Below are positions 9,212 to 18,030 of a stretch of 64,000 nt of DNA, piece by piece. The notes below the pieces were generated by a model. The model was given only the letters and a program-made list of their open reading frames with translations. It did not search any database and was not told the DNA's origin. This DNA comes from Mycolicibacterium sp. CH28 (GTDB lineage Bacteria; Actinomycetota; Actinomycetes; Mycobacteriales; Mycobacteriaceae): positions 62,001-126,000 of the forward strand of contig NZ_SRLQ01000008.1 of assembly GCF_004745805.1 (NCBI RefSeq), written 5' to 3'. Both the position numbers and the translations under genes were made by a program. Every line of letters starts with the position of its first letter. Position 1 is the stretch's first letter.

Positions 9212-9925
9212 TCAGAACTGGGTGACACCGTCCCAGTCTTGCAGTGTCCACCCCATCACCGGGTTTCCGGTCACCACTACCCGTCCGGTGTTGGGCAGCG
9301 GGTGGTCGACCAGCAGGCTGTTGTGGGCGTTGCGCACGTTCAGCAGCGTCCACATCATGATCGAGGCAGCACTGGAGAAGGCGACCGGTTTGGTGTCGCC
9401 ACTGTCGTAGATGCGCTGCACCGCGGCGGTGAACTGACCGTTGAACTCGGTGCCGGTGACCGATCCGGGGATGGCGAAAGTCGTGTCGCCGCGCAACCAG
9501 TCGCTCGGGGCGACCATGTAGGTGGCCGCGGCCTTGTCGACGTTCTCGCCGTTGAACCAGCCCGCCGAGATCTCGTTGAGCCCCGGCAACACCGTGACCT
9601 GTTCGCCCAGCGTCTTGGACATCGGCGCAGCGGTCTGCTGGGTGCGCACCATCGCCGAGGCGTAGATGCCGTCATAGCGGTTGCTCGCCAGCCGGCTTGC
9701 CACCGCCTGGGCCTGTTGCTCACCGGTGGGTGTCAACCCCGGCCCCGGCACCGAGGTGTCGATCACGCCGTTGGCGTTGCCCTCCGACTCCGCATGACGG
9801 ATGAATGTCAGCGTGATCGACCGCTCCTTCGGCGCGGGCGAACCGCAGGCGGCGAGCAGGACGACCGCGATGAGCGTGGCGATCGCCGCGACGATGGACC
9901 TGGCGCGGGAAAGGTGCATGGGCAT
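9212..9925 (-). CDS. lpqD: LpqD-like lipoprotein of the histidine phosphatase superfamily
   Basis: A 237-residue exported lipoprotein. From the ATG at 9925, a hydrophobic signal ends in the lipobox LAAC with C27 as the acylated residue. The phosphoglycerate-mutase-like domain starts with the phosphohistidine motif FIRHAESEGN (H44). The usual second histidine motif (SHG) reads AFSSAASIM instead, so the second catalytic histidine appears to be absent and phosphatase activity is doubtful. The C-terminal part, with HPLPNTGRVVVTGNP, resembles mycobacterial LpqD. A TTG at 9940 could extend the protein by five residues. It is coupled to the thioesterase downstream and divergent from the MaoC gene. 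Confidence 0.88.
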   Translation of the reverse strand: MPMHLSRARSIVAAIATLIAVVLLAACGSPAPKERSITLTFIRHAESEGNANGVIDTSVPGPGLTPTGEQQAQAVASRLASNRYDGIYASAMVRTQQTAAPMSKTLGEQVTVLPGLNEISAGWFNGENVDKAAATYMVAPSDWLRGDTTFAIPGSVTGTEFNGQFTAAVQRIYDSGDTKPVAFSSAASIMMWTLLNVRNAHNSLLVDHPLPNTGRVVVTGNPVMGWTLQDWDGVTQF

Positions 9926-10012
9926 AGCGTGCCTTGTCAACCGCCGCGGCGGGTGCGATTTTCGTCAGTGCGACGATTGAGTTTCCCCGGTCCCAACCCC
10001 AGGAGTGCGGCA

Positions 10013-10882
10013 ATGGCCATCGACCCCACGGCAATCGGAGCTGTCACCGAAGCCCAGCCCTACCAGTGGACCGAGCGCGACACGATGCTCTATGCGCTCG
10101 GTGTGGGCGCGGGCACCGAGGACCTCTCGTTCACCACCGAAAACAGCCACGACATCACCCAACAGGTGCTGCCGACCTTCGCCGTCATCTGCTGCTCGGC
10201 GTTCGGCGCCATCACCAAGGTCGGGTCGTTCAACTTCGGCCGTCTGCTGCACGGATCGCAGGAGATCCGGTTGCACGCGCCGCTGCCCGCGGCCGGTGAG
10301 CTGTCGGTGGTCTCCGAGGTCGCCGACATTCAGGACAAGGGCGAGGGCAAGAACGCGATCATCGTGATGCGCGGGCGGGGCACCGATCCGGCTACCGGCA
10401 AGCTGATCGCCGAGACGGTGTCGACCGTCGTCATCCGCGGCGAAGGAGGTTTCGGCGGTCAACCCGGACAGCGGCCCGCGGTACCGGAGTTCCCCGACCG
10501 CGAGCCCGACGCCCGCATCGCCATGGTGACCCGGGAGGACCAGCCGTTGATCTATCGCCTCTCCGGTGACCGCAATCCGCTGCACAGCGATCCGTGGTTT
10601 GCCCGCGAACTTGCCGGTTTCGACAAGCCGATCCTGCATGGGCTGTGCACCTACGGATTTGCCGGGCGCGCATTGCTTTCCGAGCTCGCCGGCAACGACG
10701 CCTCGAAGCTCACCGCGGTCAGTGCGCGCTTCTCTGCGCCGGCGTTCCCCGGTGAGACGCTGACGACGTCGATCTGGCGCACCGAGGCGGGCCGGGCCGT
10801 GTACCGCACCGAGGCCAGCGGGCCCGACGGATCGAACGCGCGCATCGTCCTCGACGACGGCTCGGCCGAGTACACCGACTGA
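10013..10882 (+). CDS. htdY: MaoC-like 3-hydroxyacyl-thioester dehydratase (HtdY-like)
   Basis: A 289-residue double-hotdog hydratase/dehydratase. The C-terminal hotdog carries the R-hydratase motif SGDRNPLHSDPWFA with its Asp/His catalytic pair, followed by the conserved HGLCTYG. The N-terminal half lacks the motif and is a structural repeat, as in Rv3389c, which stands beside lpqD in M. tuberculosis (from memory). It probably hydrates enoyl-CoA in fatty acid or sterol side-chain metabolism. The ATG at 10013 has AGGAG nine bases upstream. Confidence 0.9.
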   Translation: MAIDPTAIGAVTEAQPYQWTERDTMLYALGVGAGTEDLSFTTENSHDITQQVLPTFAVICCSAFGAITKVGSFNFGRLLHGSQEIRLHAPLPAAGELSVVSEVADIQDKGEGKNAIIVMRGRGTDPATGKLIAETVSTVVIRGEGGFGGQPGQRPAVPEFPDREPDARIAMVTREDQPLIYRLSGDRNPLHSDPWFARELAGFDKPILHGLCTYGFAGRALLSELAGNDASKLTAVSARFSAPAFPGETLTTSIWRTEAGRAVYRTEASGPDGSNARIVLDDGSAEYTD

Positions 10883-10889
10883 AACGGCG

Positions 10890-11615
10890 CTAGCCGACCA
10901 CGCCGCCGACGAGGTGGCCGATGCCGAACGTGATCGCCATGGCCAGTGCTCCGCCGACGAGCACCCGCGCGGTTGCGCGTTTGGCGTCGGCGCCGCCGAG
11001 GCGGGCGCTGATCCACCCGGTGACCGCCAGGGCGATCAGAACCGCGGCGACGGTGATCGGGATGCGCAGGGCTGGCGGCGGCAACAGGATCGCCAGCAGC
11101 GGCAGCAACGCTCCTACGGTGAACGCGATCGCCGAGGAGATGGCGGCCTGCCACGGGTTGGTCAGTTCGTCGGGATCGATGCCCAGCTCGATATCGATGT
11201 GCGCGGCGAAAGCGTCGTGGTCGGTGAGCTCTTCGGCGACGGTGCGCGCCGTCGCCGGCGATAGCCCCTTGGCCTCGTAGAGCGCGGCGAGTTCGTCGAG
11301 TTCGGCCGCGGGCTGGGTGTCCAGCTCGGTGCGTTCCTTGTGCAGCAGGGCCTTCTCGGTGTCGCGCTGCGTGCTGACCGATACGTACTCGCCGAGGGCC
11401 ATCGACAGCGCGCCGGCGGCCAGTCCCGCCGTGCCGGCGGTGAAGATCGGTGCGCGGTCCAGGGTGGCCGCAGCCACACCGACAACGATGCCGGCGACCG
11501 AGACGATCCCATCGTTGGCGCCGAGCACACCGGCGCGCAACCAGTTGAGTTTGCTGCCGATCGCGCCCGCATGCGGTTCGGAGGAATGTAGCGACGGCTC
11601 TGGGGTCGATGTCAC
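10890..11615 (-). CDS. VIT1/CCC1-family membrane transporter (predicted iron/manganese)
   Basis: A 241-residue integral membrane protein of the vacuolar iron transporter family. Segments supporting this are LNWLRAGVLGANDGIVSVAGIVVGVAAA (first helix), LAAGALSMALGEYVSVSTQRD (second helix) and a cytosolic helical region with many acidic residues. Two further hydrophobic pairs follow in the C-terminal half. It probably exports Fe(II) or Mn(II). GTG at 11615 overlaps the stop of the upstream DUF899 gene as GTGA, so the two are translationally coupled. Confidence 0.9.
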   Translation of the reverse strand: MTSTPEPSLHSSEPHAGAIGSKLNWLRAGVLGANDGIVSVAGIVVGVAAATLDRAPIFTAGTAGLAAGALSMALGEYVSVSTQRDTEKALLHKERTELDTQPAAELDELAALYEAKGLSPATARTVAEELTDHDAFAAHIDIELGIDPDELTNPWQAAISSAIAFTVGALLPLLAILLPPPALRIPITVAAVLIALAVTGWISARLGGADAKRATARVLVGGALAMAITFGIGHLVGGVVG

Positions 11616-12328
11616 GTGTGCAGCGTAGGGCTTTCGCCGTAGGCCCGCGCGATGTCGGGCGAGTCGGCCCAACCGGAATACGTCGGCCGCTGTGGCCAAC
11701 CGTCGGGCGAGTCCTGCCATTCCTCCTGGCGACCCCACGGAAGCACGTCTATGAGGGCGAATGAGTGGCTAAGGTGTTCGGTGCCACGGCCATTGGTGTG
11801 CCATGTTCGGTACACCTGGCCATTACCGTCGCGCAAGAAGACGTTTACCGCGAACCCACCGCCGGGGCCGGCGTCGACGTCGGCGCCGAACGAGCTCTCC
11901 GACGACGAGTACCAGTCCATCTTGTTGCCGACCTTCGCCTTATAAGCCAAGGCTTCCTTGATCGGTCCATTGGTGACGATCACGAAGCGGGCGTCGTAGT
12001 TGTCCAGGAACTCCAGCCTGGTGAACTGCGAGGTGAATCCGGTGCAGCCGGGGCACTGCCATTCGGCACCATCGGTCCACATGTGGTTGTAGACGATCAG
12101 CTGCGATCGCCCGTCGAAGATGTCGGTCAGCCGGACCGGACCCTCGGCACCGATCAGCGTGTAGTCGGGCATCTGCACCATGGGTAGCCGGCGGCGCTGG
12201 GCGGCGATCGCGTCGAGCTCGCGGGTGGCGGCCTTCTCCCGCCTGCGCAGGTCGTCAAGCGCGGCACGCCAGGTTTCGTGGTCCACGACGGGGGGCAGCG
12301 CGGTGGTCGAGGGTGCGGTATCGGTCAT
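11612..12328 (-). CDS. DUF899 family thioredoxin-fold protein
   Basis: A 238-residue protein of the DUF899 family (predicted dithiol-disulfide oxidoreductase-like). The central part has the family pattern of IVYNHMW, WQCPGCTGF and FLDNYDARFVIVTNGP. The CPGC pair sits where thioredoxins carry CxxC. The C-terminal third has the YRTWHTNGRGTE motif. There is no signal peptide, so it acts in the cytosol. Redox activity is inferred from family and motif only. It is first in a two-gene unit with the VIT transporter, which could hint at a metal or oxidative-stress role. Confidence 0.85.
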   Translation of the reverse strand: MTDTAPSTTALPPVVDHETWRAALDDLRRREKAATRELDAIAAQRRRLPMVQMPDYTLIGAEGPVRLTDIFDGRSQLIVYNHMWTDGAEWQCPGCTGFTSQFTRLEFLDNYDARFVIVTNGPIKEALAYKAKVGNKMDWYSSSESSFGADVDAGPGGGFAVNVFLRDGNGQVYRTWHTNGRGTEHLSHSFALIDVLPWGRQEEWQDSPDGWPQRPTYSGWADSPDIARAYGESPTLHT

Positions 12329-12383
12329 GGTGGATCCTCCTGCTATTTGGCCTTTCCCTTATGACTCTGCCGGGCTCCTGAAC

Positions 12384-14588
12384 TCATCGGTCGTATTCGG
12401 CAAGCCCGGTCAGCACCGCGGGCAGCGGGCGTTGGTGCAGCACCCCCAACCGCTGAGTGGCCCGGGTCAGGGCGACGTAGAGTTCGGCCGCGCCGCGCGG
12501 TCCGTCGGCCAGGATGCGATCCGGGTCCACCACCAGCACGGCGTCGAACTCCAGGCCCTTGGTGTCCGACGGCGCGACCGCACCCGGCACGTCGGGTGGC
12601 CCGATCACGATGCTGGTGCCCTCGCGGGTGGCTTCGTCCGCCACGAACTCTTCGATGGCCGCCGGCAGCTGGTCCGCAGTGACGCGCCGCGACCAGGGGC
12701 GTACCCCGCACGCGCGCACCGACTCCGGTGCCCGGACATCGGGTGCGAAATCGGCGAGCAAAGCGGCGGCGACGGACATGATCTCGGCGGGCGTGCGGTA
12801 GTTCACCGACAGCGACCGGTAGACCCAACGGCCGGGAACATACGGCTCCAGCATCGCCGCCCACGACGTCGCCCCGGCCATCGAACGGCGTTGTGCCAGG
12901 TCTCCGACCACCGTGAAGGACCGGCTTGGACAGCGGCGCATCAACACCCGCCAGTCCATCTCCGAGAGTTCCTGTGCTTCGTCGACCACGACGTGCCGGT
13001 AGGTCCACTCCCGGTCGGCGGCAGCGCGTTCGGCCAGATCGCGGGTATCACGCTCCCTGAACCGCTCGGCGAGTTCCTCGGCGCCGAGCAGGTCCTGGGC
13101 GAGCAGATGGTCCTCATCGTCCATCAGGTCCTCGTGGGCCACCATGTTTTCCAAAACGCCGGCGGCATACTGTGTTTCGTCGGCTATCTGCCGCCTGGCG
13201 GCAGCGTCGGAGGCCTTGTCGCCGCCGAGCAGATCGACGAGTTCGTCGAGCAGCGGGACGTCCGACACCGTCCACGCCGTGCCGTCTTCGCGCCACAGCG
13301 CCGGGTCGCCGCCGGCGGCGCGCAGCCGCTCGGTCGAGGTGTACAGCGTGGCCAACACGTCCTCGGGCGTCAGCACCGGCCAGAGTTCGTCGAGCGCGGC
13401 CACGAACTGCTCGTGCTCGTCGAGCTCGTCGAGCAGGCGGGCCCGAACCTTCGCCCAGGCGTCGCGATCGTCGCGGGTCAACCACCCGCGCCCGATCCGG
13501 GCGATCGCGCGTTCGGTCAGCACGTAGGTGACGATCTCTTGGAACACCGCGCGGGCCTCGTTGTGCGGCAGCCCGCTCGCACGCGCCTCTTCCACGGCCC
13601 ATTGGGCGGCGTCGGCCTCGATCCGCATGGTGACGTCGGCCAGCTGGATCTGCAGCGGCTCTTCGGGTGTCCGCTGGCGGTCGGCGATCGCCGCCGCCAG
13701 CACCGCCAGCATCGCGCGGGAACCTTTGATCCGGGCGACGTCGGGGTTGTCCTCGGCGGAGGCGTGCAGTCCGGGAACCAGGTCACCGACTGTCATGAAC
13801 ACCACCTCCGACTCGCCCAGCGACGGCAGGACTCGGCCGATGTGGTCCATGAAGGCCTGGTTGGGGCCTACGACAAGCACCCCGTGGCGTTCGATCCGCT
13901 CGCGTTGGGTGTAGAGCAGGTAGGCGACGCGATGCAGTGCCACCACGGTCTTGCCCGTCCCCGGCCCACCCTCGATCACCAGCACGCCCGGGTGGTCGAG
14001 GCGGATGATCTCGTCCTGTTCGGCCTGGATCGTCGCCACGATGTCGCGCATGCCCGCACCGCGGGGCGCGTTGACCGCCGCGAGCAGGGCGGCGTCGCTG
14101 CTGGACGGACTGTCGTCGCCGGCGTCCAGGTCGGGTCGGCCGAAGACCTCGTCGGTGAAGTCGAGCAGCCGGCGTCCGAGGGAGTGGAACTGGCGGCGCC
14201 GGCGCATACCTTCCGGGCTGGCTGCGGTGGCTACGTAAAAGGCACGCGCCGCCCGGGCCCGCCAGTCCAGCAGTAGCGGTTCGCGGTCGCCGTGCTCGTC
14301 GAAGATGCCGATGCGGCCGACGTAGAGCCGTTCGCCCGAGACGGCGTCCAGCCGTCCGAAGCACAGCCCCTGGTCGGCCACGTCCAACCGCGTCATCGAT
14401 CGGGCCAGGTCCCGCACCTCGGCGTCGCGCGCCACCAGGGTTCCGCCGTCCTGCAGGTCGATCGGGCCTAGCAGCGCGGCGCGGTATTGGGCCTTGACCT
14501 GTGAACGCTTGGTATCCAGCCGGGTGTAGAGCTCGGTCAGGTAGGCCTGCTCGGACTCCAGTTCGTGATCATGCGCGTGAGCCGGCAT
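12384..14588 (-). CDS. HelD-like RNA polymerase recycling ATPase (SF1 helicase-like)
   Basis: A 734-residue SF1-type ATPase. An N-terminal helical arm (QAYLTELYTRLDTKRSQVKAQY) is typical of HelD proteins. Walker A is GGPGTGKT at 207-214. A Walker B-like VVDEAQELSEMDWR is followed by late helicase motifs (SVNYRTPAEIM, VALTRATQRLGVL). Mycobacterial HelD/HelR proteins bind RNA polymerase, release stalled complexes and in some species raise rifampicin tolerance. No rifampicin-associated inverted repeat was seen upstream. It is divergent from dnaE2, sharing a 148-base intergenic region. Confidence 0.9.
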   Translation of the reverse strand: MPAHAHDHELESEQAYLTELYTRLDTKRSQVKAQYRAALLGPIDLQDGGTLVARDAEVRDLARSMTRLDVADQGLCFGRLDAVSGERLYVGRIGIFDEHGDREPLLLDWRARAARAFYVATAASPEGMRRRRQFHSLGRRLLDFTDEVFGRPDLDAGDDSPSSSDAALLAAVNAPRGAGMRDIVATIQAEQDEIIRLDHPGVLVIEGGPGTGKTVVALHRVAYLLYTQRERIERHGVLVVGPNQAFMDHIGRVLPSLGESEVVFMTVGDLVPGLHASAEDNPDVARIKGSRAMLAVLAAAIADRQRTPEEPLQIQLADVTMRIEADAAQWAVEEARASGLPHNEARAVFQEIVTYVLTERAIARIGRGWLTRDDRDAWAKVRARLLDELDEHEQFVAALDELWPVLTPEDVLATLYTSTERLRAAGGDPALWREDGTAWTVSDVPLLDELVDLLGGDKASDAAARRQIADETQYAAGVLENMVAHEDLMDDEDHLLAQDLLGAEELAERFRERDTRDLAERAAADREWTYRHVVVDEAQELSEMDWRVLMRRCPSRSFTVVGDLAQRRSMAGATSWAAMLEPYVPGRWVYRSLSVNYRTPAEIMSVAAALLADFAPDVRAPESVRACGVRPWSRRVTADQLPAAIEEFVADEATREGTSIVIGPPDVPGAVAPSDTKGLEFDAVLVVDPDRILADGPRGAAELYVALTRATQRLGVLHQRPLPAVLTGLAEYDR

Positions 14589-14707
14589 GCGTCTCAGTTC
14601 CCCCTCATTTCCGTAGTCCGATCAGCGAGTTCGCGGGACGCCTCGGTCGTGCAGAACTTCTCCCGGAAACCCATCTTCGTCCTGTTCTGCCTCCGTTGCG
14701 TAACGTG

Positions 14708-14723
14708 TCGAACATTTGTTCGA
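14708..14723. promoter_or_regulatory. Perfect LexA (SOS) box upstream of dnaE2
   Basis: TCGAACATTTGTTCGA is an exact match to the mycobacterial LexA consensus TCGAAC-N4-GTTCGA. It ends 13 bases before the proposed dnaE2 GTG start. It also lies in the shared intergenic region with the helicase-like gene on the other strand, 120 bases from that gene's start. Confidence 0.95.
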
Positions 14724-14736
14724 TAAGCTCGGGCGG

Positions 14737-17700
14737 GTGGACTGGTTCAACGGACCGCCCAGCTGGGGCGAGATGGAGCGGGTGCTCAACGGCAAGCCCC
14801 GCCGGTCGGGCTTGTCGCTCGGGGAGCCGCACGCTGACGGTGGGGACAGTCCGGCGTGGTCGCGGCATCGGGAACCCTATGAACCGACCGGTAAGCATCC
14901 GCTGCGTTCGAGCGTGCCCTACGCCGAGCTGCACGCGCATTCGGCCTACAGCTTCCTCGACGGGGCCAGCACCCCGGAAGAGCTCGTCGAGGAGGCCGCA
15001 CGGCTGGACCTGCGGGCCATCGCCTTGACCGACCATGACGGTCTCTACGGGGTGGTGCGATTCGCCGAGGCGGCCAAGGAGCTCGACATGCGCACCGTGT
15101 TCGGCGCGGAGCTGTCGCTGAGCAATGCCGCCCGTACCGAGTTGCCCGACCCGCCCGGCCCGCACCTGCTGGTGCTGGCCCGCGGCCCGGAGGGCTACCG
15201 TCGATTGTCGCGGCAGCTGTCCGCCGCTCATCTGGCCGGCGGGGAGAAGGGTAAGCCGCGCTACGACTACGACGCCCTCACCGAAGCCGCCGGCGGACAC
15301 TGGCACATCCTCACCGGCTGCCGAAAAGGCCATGTCCGACAAGCGCTTTCGGAAGGCGGGGCGCAGGCTGCTGCGGAGGCGCTGGCCGACCTGGTCGACC
15401 GGTTCGGCCGGGACCGGGTCAGCATCGAGCTCACCCACCACGGTGATCCGCTCGATGACGAACACAACGCCGCGCTGGCCGCGCTCGCACCGAGATTCGG
15501 GGTGGGCGTCATCGCCACCACCGGCGCGCATTTCGCCGAGCCGAGCCGCGGCCGACTGGCCATGGCCATGGGGGCGATCCGGGCGCGCCAGTCGCTGGAT
15601 GAGGCCGCCGGCTGGCTTGCCCCGCTGGGTGGTGCACATCTGCGCTCCGGTGACGAGATGGCGAAGGTGTTCGCACGTCACCCCGAATCTGTCAGCGCCG
15701 CAGCCGATCTCGGTGAGCAGTGCGCGTTCGGGCTGGCATTGATCGCTCCACAGCTACCGCCGTTCGACGTGCCCGCCGGGCACACCGAGGCTAGCTGGCT
15801 GCGTGAGCTGGTGATGGTCGGCGCCGCCCGGCGCTACGGGCCACGGGACGGCGCGCCGGAGGCCTACGCCCAGATCGAGCGGGAACTCGATGTGATCTCC
15901 GCCTTGAATTTCCCGGGCTATTTCCTTGTGGTGCACGACATCACCCAGTTCTGTCGGGAGAACGACATCCTGTGCCAGGGTCGGGGATCGGCGGCCAATT
16001 CCGCGGTTTGCTATGCGCTGGGTGTGACCGCTGTCGACCCGATCGCCAACGAGCTGCTCTTCGAGCGGTTTCTGTCGCCGGCCCGGGACGGGCCGCCCGA
16101 CATCGACATCGATATCGAATCCGACCTTCGGGAAAAAGCCATCCAATACGTCTATGAACGCTACGGGCGCGATCACGCCGCGCAGGTCGCCAACGTCATC
16201 ACCTATCGCGGCCGAAGCGCGGTGCGCGACATGGCCCGGGCGCTGGGCTTCTCCCAAGGGCAGCAGGATGCCTGGAGCAAGCAGATCAGCCATTGGGGCT
16301 CCGCCGCCGACTCGCCCGACGTCGAAGGCATCCCCGAGTCGGTGATCGACCTGGCGACCCAGATCAAGAACCTGCCGCGGCACATGGGCATCCATTCCGG
16401 CGGCATGGTGATCTGTGACCGCCCGATCGCCGACGTCTGCCCGGTGGAGTGGGCCCGCATGGAGAATCGCAGCGTGCTGCAGTGGGACAAAGACGACTGT
16501 GCGGCAATTGGTTTGGTGAAATTCGACCTGCTCGGACTTGGTATGCTCTCGGCGCTGCACTACGTCATCGACCTGGTCGCCGAACACAAGGGCATCGAGG
16601 TGGACCTGGCCCAGCTGGACCTGTCCGATCCGGGCGTCTACGAGATGCTGCAGATGGCGGACTCCGTTGGGGTGTTCCAGGTGGAGTCGCGTGCCCAGAT
16701 GGCCACCCTGCCGCGGCTGAAGCCGCGGGTGTTCTACGACCTGGTGGTGGAGGTGGCGCTGATCCGTCCGGGACCCATCCAGGGTGGTTCGGTGCATCCC
16801 TACATCAAGCGCCGCAACGGCCTGGAACCGGTCGTCTACGACCACCCCTCGATGGAGCCGGCGCTGCGAAAAACGTTGGGGGTTCCGCTGTTCCAGGAGC
16901 AGCTCATGCAGCTGGCGGTGGACTGCGCGGGCTTCTCGGCGGCCGAGGCCGACCAGCTGCGCCGGGCCATGGGATCCAAACGCTCCACCGAGAAGATGCG
17001 ACGGCTGCGGGACCGGTTCTACGCCGGGATGGCGCGGCGCAACGGCATCACCGGCGAGGTCGCCGAACGGATCTACGAGAAGCTGGAGGCCTTCGCCAAC
17101 TTCGGCTTTCCGGAGAGTCATTCGCTGAGCTTCGCCTCACTGGTGTACTACTCGTCCTGGTTCAAGCTGCACCATCCGGCGGCGTTCTGCGCCGCGCTGC
17201 TGCGCGCACAGCCGATGGGGTTCTACTCCCCGCAGTCACTGGTCGCTGACGCGCGCAGGCATGGGGTTGCCGTGCACGGTGCGTGCGTCAACGCCAGCCT
17301 GGCGCACGCGACGCTGGAGAACTCCGGGCTCGACGTGCGGCTGGGACTGGGGGCGGTGCGCCATATCGGTGCGGCCCTGGCCCAGCGCATCGTCGACGAG
17401 CGTGATGCCGGTGGTCGGTATACTTCGCTGCTGGATCTGACTGGCCGGGTGCAACTTTCGGTTCCACAGACCGAGGCGTTGGCCACCGCGGGAGCGCTGG
17501 GCTGTTTCTCGATCACCCGCAGGGAGGGGTTGTGGGCGGCCGGTGCGGCCGCCACTCAGCGTCCCGACCGGCTGCCCGGGGTGGGCTCGTCGTCGCATGT
17601 GCCGACGCTGCCCGGGATGACCGAGGTGGAGTTGGCCGCCGCAGACGTGTGGGCCACCGGCATCTCGCCGGACAGTTATCCCACCCAGTTCCTCAGGGAG

Positions 17701-18030
17701 GACCTCGACGCGATGGGCGTGATCCCGGCCGAGCGACTGTTGGAGGTACCCGACGGCAGCCGGGTGCTGATCGCCGGTGCCGTGACTCACCGGCAGCGGC
17801 CGGCCACCGCCGGTGGCGTGACGTTCATGAACATCGAAGACGAGACCGGCATGGTGAACGTGTTGTGCACACCGGGGGTGTGGAACCGGCACCGCAAACT
17901 GGCCCAGACGGCCGCGGCACTGTTGATCCGCGGGCAGGTGCAGAACGCCACCGGCGCGGTGACGGTGATGGCCGAGCGGATGGGCCACATCACCATGAGG
18001 GTGGGTTCCCGTTCGCGCGACTTCCGCTGA
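14737..18030 (+). CDS. dnaE2: DnaE2, error-prone replicative-type DNA polymerase
   Basis: The C-family polymerase that performs damage-induced mutagenesis with ImuA' and ImuB. The 1097-residue length is right for DnaE2. The N-terminal PHP domain has ELHAHSAYSFLDGAS (HAHS at 66-69) and LTDHDGLYG. The polymerase active site is DIDIDIE starting at D455. The C-terminus has an OB-fold region (FMNIEDETGMVNVLC). GTG at 14737 was chosen because an upstream in-frame TTG at 14716 falls inside the LexA box, and because the protein then begins VDWFNGPPSW, as recalled for other mycobacterial DnaE2 proteins. The 3' end overlaps convergent mdcH by 41 bases. Confidence 0.96.
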   Translation: MDWFNGPPSWGEMERVLNGKPRRSGLSLGEPHADGGDSPAWSRHREPYEPTGKHPLRSSVPYAELHAHSAYSFLDGASTPEELVEEAARLDLRAIALTDHDGLYGVVRFAEAAKELDMRTVFGAELSLSNAARTELPDPPGPHLLVLARGPEGYRRLSRQLSAAHLAGGEKGKPRYDYDALTEAAGGHWHILTGCRKGHVRQALSEGGAQAAAEALADLVDRFGRDRVSIELTHHGDPLDDEHNAALAALAPRFGVGVIATTGAHFAEPSRGRLAMAMGAIRARQSLDEAAGWLAPLGGAHLRSGDEMAKVFARHPESVSAAADLGEQCAFGLALIAPQLPPFDVPAGHTEASWLRELVMVGAARRYGPRDGAPEAYAQIERELDVISALNFPGYFLVVHDITQFCRENDILCQGRGSAANSAVCYALGVTAVDPIANELLFERFLSPARDGPPDIDIDIESDLREKAIQYVYERYGRDHAAQVANVITYRGRSAVRDMARALGFSQGQQDAWSKQISHWGSAADSPDVEGIPESVIDLATQIKNLPRHMGIHSGGMVICDRPIADVCPVEWARMENRSVLQWDKDDCAAIGLVKFDLLGLGMLSALHYVIDLVAEHKGIEVDLAQLDLSDPGVYEMLQMADSVGVFQVESRAQMATLPRLKPRVFYDLVVEVALIRPGPIQGGSVHPYIKRRNGLEPVVYDHPSMEPALRKTLGVPLFQEQLMQLAVDCAGFSAAEADQLRRAMGSKRSTEKMRRLRDRFYAGMARRNGITGEVAERIYEKLEAFANFGFPESHSLSFASLVYYSSWFKLHHPAAFCAALLRAQPMGFYSPQSLVADARRHGVAVHGACVNASLAHATLENSGLDVRLGLGAVRHIGAALAQRIVDERDAGGRYTSLLDLTGRVQLSVPQTEALATAGALGCFSITRREGLWAAGAAATQRPDRLPGVGSSSHVPTLPGMTEVELAAADVWATGISPDSYPTQFLREDLDAMGVIPAERLLEVPDGSRVLIAGAVTHRQRPATAGGVTFMNIEDETGMVNVLCTPGVWNRHRKLAQTAAALLIRGQVQNATGAVTVMAERMGHITMRVGSRSRDFR

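Noticed and set aside
12180..14276. A 698-codon plus-strand frame opposite the HelD-like gene
   Set aside because: Antisense shadow of a clear SF1 ATPase; no family resemblance and no ribosome-binding site.
14589..14707. Rifampicin-associated inverted repeat expected before HelR-type genes
   Set aside because: Searched by eye for the 19-base palindrome; nothing similar found upstream of the HelD-like gene.
14716..14736. Upstream TTG start for dnaE2
   Set aside because: The TTG is inside the perfect LexA box, and the extra residues do not match recalled DnaE2 N-termini; GTG at 14737 is preferred.
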